DNA of 64,000 nt from the NCBI GenBank assembly GCA_963809695.1, contig CAWEKI010000005.1, positions 1 to 64,000 on the forward strand, written 5' to 3'. The first letter of the stretch is position 1, and the number at the start of each line of letters is the position of its first letter. Source of the DNA: JAGDMJ01 sp963809695 (GTDB lineage: Bacteria; Bacteroidota; Ignavibacteria; UBA10030; UBA6906). The notes under the pieces are model-generated. The model was not told the DNA's origin and searched no databases. It saw nothing but the letters and a program-made list of their open reading frames with translations. A program made the position numbers and the translations under genes. This document shows positions 1-9,472 of the stretch, in pieces.

Positions 1-1218
1 TCATAACCACAGGATTGCTGAGTTCGTGTACACGGTCGCGTATACCCAACACCAGGTAGCGATACGCTCCGCGTAGGCACGGGCAACACGACGAATATCG
101 AAATGTTCGGCAGCCCTTCGCTGCATTGCGTTCGCCGTAGTTTTGCGAAGAGCCGGGTCGCAAATGAGCGTGATCAAATTTCGCGCGAGAGCCCGCATGG
201 TCTCCCGGATCGAAAAGGAAATCCGCCCCCGACGGGTCCCACGAGCATCGGTGTACCACCTACACGCGAACTCACAATGGGCAGCCCCGCGGCCATCGCT
301 TCCAATATCGCATTCGAGTTGCCTTCTGCCTGAGAATTCAGCACGAAAACATCCATTGACTTCAATCGCTCCGGTACCCCTTCCAGGTGGCCGCGAAAGA
401 TTACTGATTCTTCAAGATTCAACTCACGGCTCATACAGCGAAGGTCCTGTTCAAGTGGCCCCGAGCCCCAAATCTCAAGCAAAGCCTGTTGCCCGGCTGC
501 CCGGCTCACGTCGACCCAGCATTGAAGGAGCACGTCTAGCCCCTTCTCAGGCGAAAGTCTCCCAACAAAAACCACCTTGCATGGTCTCTGTTGCTTGTTC
601 GACCGCCTTCGCAGACGCCGATTCTTCGCTGAGACGAATCCCATTGGGGGTTACGAGGATGCGCTCCACGGGAAAACCATGACTCGTCGCTTCCGAGATG
701 CTCTCTTCGGACATCGCCACCAGAGCGTCTGACCATTGCAGGATTTTCAGCATGACCCCGCCGAGGGGGAGTTCCAACATTCCCGGTATACCAAGTGGGC
801 CTACATTTGCCAGTTTGGTGAGAATCGGTTTACGAAGGAGCCTGGCTGACACGATCGTAAAAATCCCAAACCAACTGAATTGGTGCAGATGAATGATGTC
901 GTACGACTTCCGCCGGGCGTAGAGAGCGGCAAATAAGTCAAAGGGTGTGCGCAAGAAGCGCAACCACTTCTTATGTGTCCAGGGGATTCGATGTACCCGG
1001 ATTCCTTCCACGTCCTCTTCTGCCTTGTGGGAGGGTGCAAATGCGCCGGAAAGTGCCTGGACCTCAATGCCGCACTCCCGGAGAGCCTTGGCCAACTCAT
1101 GTGACTGTCGTTCAAGGCCGCCCACAACAGGGTATGGGTAATTGGGAACAACCATCATCACTCTGGGTGCCCTGGACGATGGGTACCCGCCATCTCCGGG
1201 AACAGGCGCAGCTGTCAT
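1..1218 (-). pseudogene. GT4 glycosyltransferase split by two frameshifts
   Basis: Last gene of the first polysaccharide operon. The N-terminal part (from ATG at 1218) carries the GT4 donor-side opening 'PYPVVGGLERQ' and runs to 'VTPNGIRLSEES', after which the frame closes at 547. A second frame picks up with 'KVVFVGRLSPEKG' and 'LEAMAAGLPIVSSRVGG', the nucleotide-sugar binding core. A third frame (from about 210 down to the stop at 1-3) gives the C-terminal helix region. Joined, the pieces make one normal GT4 of about 400 residues. The shifts lie near 560-600 and 205-225 and return to the original frame. The gene follows an asparagine-synthase gene by 6 bp. It is either a decayed gene or a pair of base-calling indels. 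The family call is firm; donor and acceptor sugars are unknown. Confidence 0.85.
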
Positions 1219-1224
1219 GTTCTT

Positions 1225-3114
1225 CTAGCCATTCAGTTGAGTTGACTCCGGAGATGCGCCTCTTACCACGAGTCTGAACCAGAGCTCAAGCCAAAGCACC
1301 AGCCAAAGTCTAGTTGTGTGATCTTCGCCTATGCGATGCGCCTGGAGCAATTGTCGTACCGGTTCACTTCGGATCCAGCCCTCCTCAGCCGCGACGCTAT
1401 TGTCAAGAAGCCCTTCCAGCACATTTCCAAGTCTTCCGCGAAGCCATACATCGAGAGGCATGGCGAAGCCCATCTTGGGCCGGTAAATCACCTCGGGCGG
1501 TACCAGTTGAGCGGCGATGTGTTTCAGAAGCCATTTTCGCCGGCCCCAGTTCAACTTCATCGAGTCGGGCAAGCTCCATGCCAATTCGATCACCTCCTGA
1601 TCGAGAAACGGCGCTCGGATCTCTAGAGAGGCTGCCATGCTAGCCACATCCATCTTCACGAGGTAGGCATCCGGGAGCTGGACCTGAAAATCGTCATACA
1701 AAAGGGCCTGCATCACGCTCACTTCAGACCGATCAAGAGCACGGCCGACTCGAAGCGCAGCGAGATCACACTCTTGGGCCGGGAGCAGTTTTGGCCCGGC
1801 CAGACTCGCAAGGTTGCCAAACCAACTCAGCGCGTTTGTGTATCCCTGACCCGGAGTAGCCAGGGAGAGCTGGTTCATAGCAGCGAGCCTCTTACCGAAA
1901 TTGCCAAGTCGGGCTGCCAGGCCTGGCACCCAATCCTCCCGGATGCTCCTTGGAAGTATCGCTCCGAAGCGTGCAGCATAAATCCCCGACTGTACACGCC
2001 AGTATCCGCCGAAAGACTCGTCTCCACCGTCACCACTCAGGCAAACCTTCACCTGCTTGCGAGCGAACCGCGAGAGAAGATACGAAGGCACGGCCGAGGC
2101 ATCGCCGAACGGTTGGCCATACTGCACGACCAGATGTGGCAGACAGCCTAAAACGTCCTCAACACCAATCTGTACAGTATGATGTGGTAACCGCAGATGC
2201 TCAGCAACGGCGTGGGCATAAGGCAGTTCACTGTAACGCTCCTCGGCAAATCCAAGCGAGAAGGCATGAATTCCTTTCTGATGTCGGGCGGCAAGTGCTG
2301 TGACCAGAGAGGAATCTACTCCACCGCTCAGGAAGACGCCGACAGGCACATCTGCATCCAGGCAGCGCAACACGCTGTCATCCAGGACAGATTCGACGGC
2401 CTTCACACATTGTCGCATGGAGGCTCGTTTCGGCACAACCCGGGGAAAATCCCAATATCGCCGCAAGACCGCGTTTCCACCCACGGGTATGCTCAATGTA
2501 TGAGCCGGTGGTAGTACCTGCACACCTTTCCAGATTGCATGGCTGGATGGAATGAAGCTATGCACCAAATGAGCTGCCAGGGCCACCGGATCAATTCGGC
2601 GTTCCAGCACCATCGGCTTGAGTGCCTCGATTGCTGAGGCGAAAGCCAGTCCCCCATCCACCATTTGATAATAGAGGGGCTTTTCCCCTGCACGGTCCCG
2701 GGCCAGCAAAAGGCGTTTTTCCGTTGAATCCCAGATTGCAACGGCAAACATACCACGCAGACGGGGAACCACCCCGTCGCCCCATGCCCGAAACCCCTGG
2801 AGAATTACTTCGGTATCCGATTGGCTGACGAAGGGGAAGCCGGCTGATTCCAACTCCCTGCGGAGCTCACGCCAGTTATAGATCTCACCGTTGAAGACAA
2901 TATGCACACGCCCATCCGCAGAGCTCATCGGGCAATGTCCCGATGGGCTCAAATCCCTGATGCTAAGCCTGCGATGCACCAGGCCGATATGAGGGGCCGC
3001 AAGCATGCCTGCATCATCAGGACCGCGGGAGATCATTGCCTCACCCATGGGCAGCAGTTGTGTCCTCGGGGGTGTTTCTTCTTGATGCAGGAAAACGCCG
3101 GCGATCCCGCACAT
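1225..3114 (-). CDS. asparagine synthase-like amidotransferase (second copy)
   Basis: A 629-residue class II glutamine amidotransferase fused to an ATP-dependent synthetase. Residues 1-210 begin MCGIAGVF with the catalytic Cys2 and carry the 'FNGEIYN' glutaminase motif. Residues about 235-600 form the synthetase domain with the ATP pyrophosphatase loop 'FLSGGVDSS'. Within polysaccharide loci this family is thought to amidate sugar uronates or other carboxyl groups rather than supply free asparagine. Its ATG overlaps the stop of the upstream glycosyltransferase by one base (TAATG), so the two are probably translationally coupled. A related 628-residue protein lies in the same operon at 7579-9465. 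The substrate is inferred from context only. Confidence 0.9.
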   Translation of the reverse strand: MCGIAGVFLHQEETPPRTQLLPMGEAMISRGPDDAGMLAAPHIGLVHRRLSIRDLSPSGHCPMSSADGRVHIVFNGEIYNWRELRRELESAGFPFVSQSDTEVILQGFRAWGDGVVPRLRGMFAVAIWDSTEKRLLLARDRAGEKPLYYQMVDGGLAFASAIEALKPMVLERRIDPVALAAHLVHSFIPSSHAIWKGVQVLPPAHTLSIPVGGNAVLRRYWDFPRVVPKRASMRQCVKAVESVLDDSVLRCLDADVPVGVFLSGGVDSSLVTALAARHQKGIHAFSLGFAEERYSELPYAHAVAEHLRLPHHTVQIGVEDVLGCLPHLVVQYGQPFGDASAVPSYLLSRFARKQVKVCLSGDGGDESFGGYWRVQSGIYAARFGAILPRSIREDWVPGLAARLGNFGKRLAAMNQLSLATPGQGYTNALSWFGNLASLAGPKLLPAQECDLAALRVGRALDRSEVSVMQALLYDDFQVQLPDAYLVKMDVASMAASLEIRAPFLDQEVIELAWSLPDSMKLNWGRRKWLLKHIAAQLVPPEVIYRPKMGFAMPLDVWLRGRLGNVLEGLLDNSVAAEEGWIRSEPVRQLLQAHRIGEDHTTRLWLVLWLELWFRLVVRGASPESTQLNG

Positions 3115-4289
3115 TATCCTCTCCTCCGACTATCGGCATTGCTCGATAGGAGACTGAGATACAACTCTTCGTGTTGTACCACCACGTGGGAAATCGAAAA
3201 CTGACCTCTGACAAGCTCGCGTCCCGCCTCTCCCATGCGGGTCCACAACGGCGCATCGGAGGCCAGCCGCACGAGCGCATCGGCAAGTTGATCCATGCGG
3301 CCGACATCAACAACCACACCTGCCCCGGTCTGCTCGAGGATCTCCGCGCTCCCCGAGACCCGCGTGGAAACCACCGGCAGGCCGGAAGCCATGGCTTCCA
3401 GCATGCTGTTGGAGAGCCCTTCATGAGTCGAACTCATGACAAAAATGTCTGCGGCGGAAATCCACTCTTCCACGTTGGATTGATATCCTGCGACGATCGT
3501 GCTATCCGAAAGGCCTTCCGCATCTACACGCGACGCCAGTTGCTCGCGCATCGGACCATCTCCTACAAGCACCAGCTTCCACCCTGAAGGCATTTTCCGG
3601 TTTGCTATTTTCCAAGCCTCCAGGAGACCCATAGGATTCTTCTCCTCCGAGAGGCGCCCGACAAACACAACCACACCTTCGGCTGCAATCCCCAGGCTAC
3701 GGCAAATGCATCCTTTCTCCTCTTTGCTGCGGGGCTTGAAGCAATCCGTGTCAACACCGTTGCTTATGAGATGCAGTGCGTTTTCCGGAATTCCGAAGGC
3801 AATGGCTTCGGCCAGCACTTCCCGCGTCGTGGCGATGACGGCATCGACCCTGCGCAAGGCATACTGTTTGACACGGGACATCCACGCAACAGACACCTGG
3901 GTGGAAATGCCCTGTGGACCCGTGCTGGTCAATTTCAGCAGCACGGGGCGGCGCAACAACTTGCCCAGCGCGGCCGCCAGGACAGCCGCTTCTCCGTATT
4001 GATGAACGTGCCAGACGTGATACCTCCTGCCATGTCTGAGAAGAAAGAGTAGGAGCGAGCTCAGCGATGTCAACGTATGCCAGTGCTTTCGAAATAGGCA
4101 CCACAGGCGCCTCACCTGAACACCGTCTTTCACCTCGGATACAGGCCAGGATGGATCCCTACGTTCGGCAACCACGGTCACAAGATGTCCGCGCCCTGCC
4201 AGGCCAATCGAAAGCCTTTCGGCAGCACGCTCGTATCCGCCAACGATCGGGCGAAATTGGGGTGACAACATCAGGATGGAAAGACCCAT
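3114..4289 (-). CDS. GT4 glycosyltransferase
   Basis: A 391-residue retaining glycosyltransferase of the GT-B fold. It opens with 'MLSPQFRPIVGGYERA', typical of GT4 enzymes that act on membrane-linked intermediates. The C-terminal Rossmann domain holds 'VVFVGRLSEEKNP' and the E-x7-E type segment 'SSTHEGLSNSMLEAMASGLPVV'. It is cytoplasmic and predicted to add one sugar to the lipid-linked repeat unit. Its start lies 27 bp downstream of the Wzy-like gene and its stop overlaps the start of the amidotransferase gene. The sugar specificity cannot be read from the sequence. Confidence 0.92.
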   Translation of the reverse strand: MGLSILMLSPQFRPIVGGYERAAERLSIGLAGRGHLVTVVAERRDPSWPVSEVKDGVQVRRLWCLFRKHWHTLTSLSSLLLFLLRHGRRYHVWHVHQYGEAAVLAAALGKLLRRPVLLKLTSTGPQGISTQVSVAWMSRVKQYALRRVDAVIATTREVLAEAIAFGIPENALHLISNGVDTDCFKPRSKEEKGCICRSLGIAAEGVVVFVGRLSEEKNPMGLLEAWKIANRKMPSGWKLVLVGDGPMREQLASRVDAEGLSDSTIVAGYQSNVEEWISAADIFVMSSTHEGLSNSMLEAMASGLPVVSTRVSGSAEILEQTGAGVVVDVGRMDQLADALVRLASDAPLWTRMGEAGRELVRGQFSISHVVVQHEELYLSLLSSNADSRRRG

Positions 4290-4316
4290 GACGCCTCTTG
4301 CAATGCTTGCATCTTT

Positions 4317-5531
4317 CTAGTTTTCAAGGGGTGCGGGACAAGCATCTCGCTCTGCTTTTCGGTCACCCGCAAGCGCGACGGCAATGGATAGAGCAAGCAG
4401 ATTGGTGCTGTCGTATATGATGTTGTGCGATGCAACGCTGTATATCGCCAGCCAAAGCGATATCATCACTACCAGCCATGCCTCATTGGGTTCGGCAATC
4501 TTTTTGAACCCCGCCCAGAGCAATGTGAGTATCAACACGACATAGGCAATCAGGCCCCCAATCCCAAAGGCCAACGCCACTCCCACATACATATTGTGAG
4601 GTCCCGGATTCAGTCGGAGCGTTTCACGAAATCCGACACCGGTAAAGGGGGACCGTTCAAACATCCGCCACGAATCGATTCCAATGCTCACGCGTTCATT
4701 CATAAAATCTTCGCCGGCGCTGCCGCCAATGAACGATTCTAACCTTCTGCCGGCATCCTCGGTCAACTCGAGTTCCGGCATGATCCTCGTTATCCCGAGC
4801 CAGAGCAAGCTCGCGCCGGCTACCAGTCCGAGCCCAAAGCGGAAAAGTGACCCAGCATTGACTTTGAAATCACTCCGCGCCACAAACCACATTAACGCAG
4901 TCAGGGCGAAGAGCACGTATCCGGTCCGGCTGAAGGTTACAAAGATGCCGGCGCAGGCAATTGCCAGGACGACAAAATCCAGCTGTTTCACAGACCTGGC
5001 ACGATATGCAAAGTAGATGAGGGAGTATGCATTAAGGTTCGCCGCGCTGATGTTTGGATTCACGTAGAAGCCGGCCGAGCGGCCAGGGGCAATACTCCAC
5101 ATATTATTGTGCACAAAAAACTCGAACAGATTCATCAGTGCCCCAATAGCAACGACGGTGACCGCGGCGTAGACCATGACCCCTCGCAGTTTCTTTTCCA
5201 GACCAAGCAATACACCCAGACAGAATACAGCCACGTTGAAGGAGTACGAAGTCCACATCCCTCGTTCGAACACTTCTTTAGCAACAGCCATCACCACGAG
5301 GGGCAAAGAGAGGAAAACCACCCAGACAATGGTCGTCGACGAAAAGAATCTCCTGACGGCCTCTATTTCGCCGGACTTCACTGCGGCCACCCCGAGCAAT
5401 CCAATAAGGGTGATTCCCAGAATCGCCAACAAGGACACGGAGAAGAGTGGACCAGTGGTGGAATAGTAATTTAAGACACTCGATCCCACCCCGACCACAA
5501 ATACATATGCAATCAGCTTGTTCACTGTCAA
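4317..5531 (-). CDS. O-antigen polymerase/ligase-type membrane protein (Wzy/WaaL)
   Basis: About 404 residues with roughly ten hydrophobic segments and a large polar loop near the C-terminal third. That loop ends in 'GVGFRETLRLNPGPHNMYV', the H-containing signature of the Wzy_C/O-antigen ligase superfamily, which polymerises or ligates undecaprenyl-linked glycans at the periplasmic face. An open frame extends to 5669, but that part overlaps the preceding deacetylase gene and does not look like a membrane-protein N-terminus. TTG at 5531 or GTG at 5525 is therefore preferred, though neither has a clear Shine-Dalgarno. Together with the flippase at 9473-10939 it implies a Wzx/Wzy-type pathway. 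Whether it acts as polymerase or ligase is not resolved. Confidence 0.8.
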   Translation of the reverse strand: MTVNKLIAYVFVVGVGSSVLNYYSTTGPLFSVSLLAILGITLIGLLGVAAVKSGEIEAVRRFFSSTTIVWVVFLSLPLVVMAVAKEVFERGMWTSYSFNVAVFCLGVLLGLEKKLRGVMVYAAVTVVAIGALMNLFEFFVHNNMWSIAPGRSAGFYVNPNISAANLNAYSLIYFAYRARSVKQLDFVVLAIACAGIFVTFSRTGYVLFALTALMWFVARSDFKVNAGSLFRFGLGLVAGASLLWLGITRIMPELELTEDAGRRLESFIGGSAGEDFMNERVSIGIDSWRMFERSPFTGVGFRETLRLNPGPHNMYVGVALAFGIGGLIAYVVLILTLLWAGFKKIAEPNEAWLVVMISLWLAIYSVASHNIIYDSTNLLALSIAVALAGDRKAERDACPAPLEN

Positions 5532-5583
5532 TTCATTCGGCACGGGGGAAAAACGCCAACAGAATAAATCGAACCGGCACTTG

Positions 5584-6360
5584 TTAGCCTCTTCGGGGAA
5601 CGAAACGACGGAACCAGACCCGCGCGGGAGGCAGACGGTGGTTCCAGACAAGTTCTGCGGCTGCAGCAATTCTATCGCGAATTGTCAGCTTTCTGCCACC
5701 AAAATCGCGAACCACCGTCGGAACATCTGTCACGCGATAAGCAAACGTCTCCAGCTGTTCCGCAAGTATCTTAACTTCTTTCGCAGTCCAGCTATTGTGA
5801 TGGCAGCACACCGTCCAGACGCCGTAGCTCTTCTCCTCAAACCAGGGCAATTGCTGCGGTATCCACGTGATACCGCGATGGTCGGTGAACGGCCAGGGCC
5901 ACAGGCCGTCACTGATGATCCGAATCCCCTGTTTCGCCAGGACAGCAACGGTGGTTTCATCAAAAGAATGCGATGGGGCTACCCAAGCATCCGCACGGAC
6001 ACGCTTTGCCTCGAAAACCGCCAGGCCCCTTGCGAGCTTATCCTCCTGCACGTCAGCAGTCAGACCGGCAAATTCACTATCGCGCTTGAGCCGCATAATG
6101 CCGGGATTCCGGTTCACGTAGAGATGCTGGTAGCCGTGCATGGCAATGGTGTAATTCCGCGATTGCCAGGCCCTCACCTTCTCCCAGAAGCAAGGATCAG
6201 AAGGCTGGAACGAGAGCTTAGGATCGCGATTATCCGGGATGACCGCCAGAATGGGCCGGATGTCAAATCGCTCAAGCAGCTCCTCGATGCTATTCCATAC
6301 CGGCCAATTCATCGAGGGGCAAATATCATCGAAGCGCAGCAGATAACGACTCGCGCTCAT
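5584..6360 (-). CDS. DUF2334-type polysaccharide deacetylase
   Basis: A 258-residue protein starting MSASRYLLRFDD. It has the fold and motifs of the small NodB-related deacetylases: 'RFDDICP' supplies metal-binding aspartates, 'YTIAMHGYQHLY' supplies the histidine pair, and 'APSHSFDE' a later active-site strand. It is predicted to remove N-acetyl or O-acetyl groups from the polysaccharide or its precursor. An in-frame ATG exists at 6474, but it overlaps the end of the upstream glycosyltransferase. The ATG at 6360 has a GGAGAAC ribosome-binding sequence and leaves a 58-bp gap, so I use it. The substrate is unknown. Confidence 0.82.
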   Translation of the reverse strand: MSASRYLLRFDDICPSMNWPVWNSIEELLERFDIRPILAVIPDNRDPKLSFQPSDPCFWEKVRAWQSRNYTIAMHGYQHLYVNRNPGIMRLKRDSEFAGLTADVQEDKLARGLAVFEAKRVRADAWVAPSHSFDETTVAVLAKQGIRIISDGLWPWPFTDHRGITWIPQQLPWFEEKSYGVWTVCCHHNSWTAKEVKILAEQLETFAYRVTDVPTVVRDFGGRKLTIRDRIAAAAELVWNHRLPPARVWFRRFVPRRG

Positions 6361-6418
6361 GAAAAGTTCTCCAGTGATTCGGAAAAGAGGATCACAGTCC
6401 CCTGCCACCCAGACTCTG

Positions 6419-7582
6419 TCATACCGGTTTTGCCAATTCCCCGTATAATTCATGACACCGCCTTGCCACCTCATGAATCGAATAAGCTGCCTGTACCCGT
6501 TGATATGCTCTTTCGCCGTACGATCGAGCGCGCCCTGTCTCTTTGGCCATCAGAAGTAATTCATTGTACAATTGGTTCTCATCGCCGACGGGCACCAGAA
6601 CGCCCGCCTTCCCTTCGTCCAGTACCTCTCGGTTTGAAGGGATATCGTTGGCAATGCACGCCAGGCCATTAGCCATGGCTTCCAACAGAGCATTTGAGAG
6701 ACCTTCGCGTCGTGACGGCAATACAAAACAATCGGCCTGGGTCAGCCACGGCGCGGGTTCCTGGAGTCCATGCAGGCGGATGCGACAAGAGTTGCGTGTC
6801 CCGCCTACGAGAGACCTGATCTGTTGATAAAGGTCGCCTTCTCCCACTATGTCTAGTCGAGCATCCAGGACCTGGTCCGCCAAGCGGTCAAAGGCCCGGA
6901 CTAACGTCGGCAGATCTCTCTGGCTAGTCGATGAGAGACGTCCTAAGTAGAGGAAGCGCTTCGCCACGCCTCGCTGGTTGAAGAATGCCGTGGAATGATT
7001 GACAAGCTCCACCCCATTGGGAATAAGGACAATCTTCTGCGGCGAAACCCCGTAGTCGATCAGCGATTTTCGCACTGATCGGGTTGTTGCGATCCATCGA
7101 TCCATCCCGCTAACCATTGCGCGTGCAAGATGTTTGCCGCCCAATCCTATCGCTGAGGTCTCCGTGAGATCCGTTCGCTCCCCACCTGTTGCCACCTTGC
7201 AGACGATGGGAATTCCCTTTCGTTGCGCTGCTTGCATGGCAAATGCAGTCAGGGGCGAGGCAATATGCGCATGGATCACATTGGCCCACTCCAGGTGTCC
7301 GGAAACGGCCCGGATGGTTTGGCGCTGGATCGAAAGTAGATTGAGAGGTCCCAGGCCATGCACGCCGGGGAAATGTTTGTTCAGATCAAACAGGGGAAAA
7401 CGGTGAATGACAACACCGGAAGCTTCTTCCTCTTCCGGCGATTGCTCCACCAGCCGAGGCGTAAGAACTCGGACGTGCAATCCTCTTCGCACTAATTCCA
7501 CTGACAATTTTTCTACCTGTCGTTCCGCCCCGCCAACGAGCGGCCGGAATTGCGAACAGAACATTAAGACCGAGAGTGTCAC
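6419..7582 (-). CDS. GT4 glycosyltransferase
   Basis: A 387-residue GT-B glycosyltransferase. The N-terminal domain begins 'VLMFCSQFRPLVGGAERQ' and the C-terminal domain has 'FLYLGRLSSTSQRD' and 'PSRREGLSNALLEAMANG'. I chose the GTG at 7582 because it overlaps the TGA of the preceding amidotransferase in a GTGA junction and is preceded by a G-rich GGGGGAC ribosome-binding sequence. An ATG at 7639 would give a longer overlap and an extra 19 residues with no family similarity. It probably adds one residue to the same lipid-linked repeat unit as the other GT4 enzymes of this operon. Confidence 0.9.
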   Translation of the reverse strand: MTLSVLMFCSQFRPLVGGAERQVEKLSVELVRRGLHVRVLTPRLVEQSPEEEEASGVVIHRFPLFDLNKHFPGVHGLGPLNLLSIQRQTIRAVSGHLEWANVIHAHIASPLTAFAMQAAQRKGIPIVCKVATGGERTDLTETSAIGLGGKHLARAMVSGMDRWIATTRSVRKSLIDYGVSPQKIVLIPNGVELVNHSTAFFNQRGVAKRFLYLGRLSSTSQRDLPTLVRAFDRLADQVLDARLDIVGEGDLYQQIRSLVGGTRNSCRIRLHGLQEPAPWLTQADCFVLPSRREGLSNALLEAMANGLACIANDIPSNREVLDEGKAGVLVPVGDENQLYNELLLMAKETGRARSYGERAYQRVQAAYSIHEVARRCHELYGELAKPV

Positions 7583-9465
7583 AGCCCGTCCCCCGAAGCG
7601 ACGTGGCGCTTCCAGTTGCCGTACATGAAAAGTGCCCAAAGGCGGGAGCTGTGCTTTGCCTCACCGGAATAGAATTCTCTCATGACTCTGGAGATTGGCA
7701 CCAGGTCGAGCGGAGCCATGACCTCGGGGTCCCGCAACGTGTCTTCTACCGAGCGTCGTAACGGGCCTCGCAACCAATCTGCAAGAGGGATTCCAAATCC
7801 CATCTTGCTCCGGTGCACGAATGAAGGTGGGAAATATCGCTCGGCGAGTTTCTTCAGGAGGTACTTCCCTACGCCTCCTGACACCTTAAGTTCCACTGGC
7901 AATGAGGCGCAGTACTCGATAACCTCATGGTCTAGCAAAGGAGACCGTGTTTCCAGGCTGCAATGCATGGATGCAATGTCCATCTTTACCATCAGGCATC
8001 CTGGCAAATACGTGTGGCTGTCAAGCCACAGCATGCGATCCACAGTCTCATCCGCATGAGCCCAGGTTGCCGCGAGCCCGGCCGAGCGCCACTGCGGCAA
8101 CAGACTCTTATGACCATGCATGCCTAGTAGCCGGGCGCGGTCCGTATTGTTCCAGAACTCATTGTACATGGTCACCGACCTCAATTCCGGCCATGCGTAG
8201 TCTCGAATGATTTTCCGGACGGCTCGTAAAGGAACGCTGATCCCTTCGGAAAGGTGGTCGGAGAGCTTTATCAACGTATCAGGAGCAATGAGGGCGGGCA
8301 TTACTGAAGCAATCCGCAACTGGATTGAAGACAGCCAATATCGGTGATATCCCCCCAGAAGCTCATCTCCACCATCGCCGTTTAGTGCCACGGTGACATG
8401 GCGCTTGGCCGCTTCACAGACGAGGAAAGACGGAATCGCCGAACTATCCGCGTACGGTTCGCCGTAGTGCTTCGCAATCAACGGCAGCCATTCCTGCGCA
8501 TCATACCCTTCCAGAATCTCAGGGCAATGCGCCGTGCCGCAGATGTTCGCCGCCTCTGCGGCGTACCGGAGCTCATCAAAGGCTTTTTCACGAAATCCTA
8601 TACTGAACGTGCGCACTTGTTGGTTGCTCAGCCTGGCCATCAGGGCAACAACGACACTGCTATCAACACCACCGCTCAGGAGTGCGCCAAGGGAAACATC
8701 AGAAATCATCCGGAGCCTCACCGCCTCGGTGAGCTTCTCCTCGAGCCCATCCAAAGCTTCGTCCTCAGAGATCCTGAGTTTTTTCCTGTAGTCAACCTCC
8801 CAGTACTTCTCGACTCTGAACCCGCTGGCGTCAAACACCGCAAAACTGGCCGGCGGGAGTTTGCGAATACTTTTGTAGATGGTCCAGGGGGGAGGAATGA
8901 ACTGGAGCTGCAAATACAGCTCCAGGCCCTCCATGTCCATCTCACGCGAGATGGCCGGGTGCCTGGCAAGAGGATCGATCTCGGAACAGAACACCAATCC
9001 GTGCGGCGTCACTGCATAATTCAGAGGCTTCTTTCCTACACGGTCCCGCGCCAGGAACAGGCGCTTGTTTCGCTCATCCCAGAGTGCGATTGCAAACATG
9101 CCCCGCAATCTGGACAGACAGGAAATCCCCTGGCGCCTGAACATTGCCAGGATAACTTCCGTATCGGAATTCGAGTGGAATCTGTCTCCATCCCGTTCAC
9201 ACTCGCGGCGGAGAATCTGAAAATTGTAGACTTCTCCGTTGAAGACTATACTGTTGCCGGTCTCGGGATCAAGCATGGGCTGGTGGCCGAGAACACTCAG
9301 GTCGATTACACTTAACCTTGCGTGTCCCAGCACGCATTCTTTCGAGGGCGAGATCCAGAGACCTTCGTCGTCCGGACCACGATGGCGAATCCGGTGGACG
9401 AGACTAGCCACGTTGCGGCTGGAAGGCTCTGATGCGAAACTGACATGGCCAGCTATTCCACACAT
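7579..9465 (-). CDS. asparagine synthase-like amidotransferase (first copy)
   Basis: A 628-residue protein with N-terminal Cys2 (MCGIAGHV), the glutaminase motif 'FNGEVYN', and the synthetase loop 'LLSGGVDSSVV'. Domain order and length match AsnB-type enzymes found in O-antigen and exopolysaccharide loci. It follows the flippase gene directly (7-bp gap) and is coupled to the next glycosyltransferase by a 4-bp GTGA overlap. It differs throughout from the copy at 1225-3114, so the two are not a recent duplication and may modify different residues. Amidation of a uronic acid is the favoured but unproven role. Confidence 0.9.
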   Translation of the reverse strand: MCGIAGHVSFASEPSSRNVASLVHRIRHRGPDDEGLWISPSKECVLGHARLSVIDLSVLGHQPMLDPETGNSIVFNGEVYNFQILRRECERDGDRFHSNSDTEVILAMFRRQGISCLSRLRGMFAIALWDERNKRLFLARDRVGKKPLNYAVTPHGLVFCSEIDPLARHPAISREMDMEGLELYLQLQFIPPPWTIYKSIRKLPPASFAVFDASGFRVEKYWEVDYRKKLRISEDEALDGLEEKLTEAVRLRMISDVSLGALLSGGVDSSVVVALMARLSNQQVRTFSIGFREKAFDELRYAAEAANICGTAHCPEILEGYDAQEWLPLIAKHYGEPYADSSAIPSFLVCEAAKRHVTVALNGDGGDELLGGYHRYWLSSIQLRIASVMPALIAPDTLIKLSDHLSEGISVPLRAVRKIIRDYAWPELRSVTMYNEFWNNTDRARLLGMHGHKSLLPQWRSAGLAATWAHADETVDRMLWLDSHTYLPGCLMVKMDIASMHCSLETRSPLLDHEVIEYCASLPVELKVSGGVGKYLLKKLAERYFPPSFVHRSKMGFGIPLADWLRGPLRRSVEDTLRDPEVMAPLDLVPISRVMREFYSGEAKHSSRLWALFMYGNWKRHVASGDGL

Positions 9466-9472
9466 GATGCGT

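Noticed and set aside
5518..6672. Plus-strand open frame (384 codons) across the deacetylase region
   Set aside because: Spans two minus-strand genes with clear family motifs and has no recognisable content.
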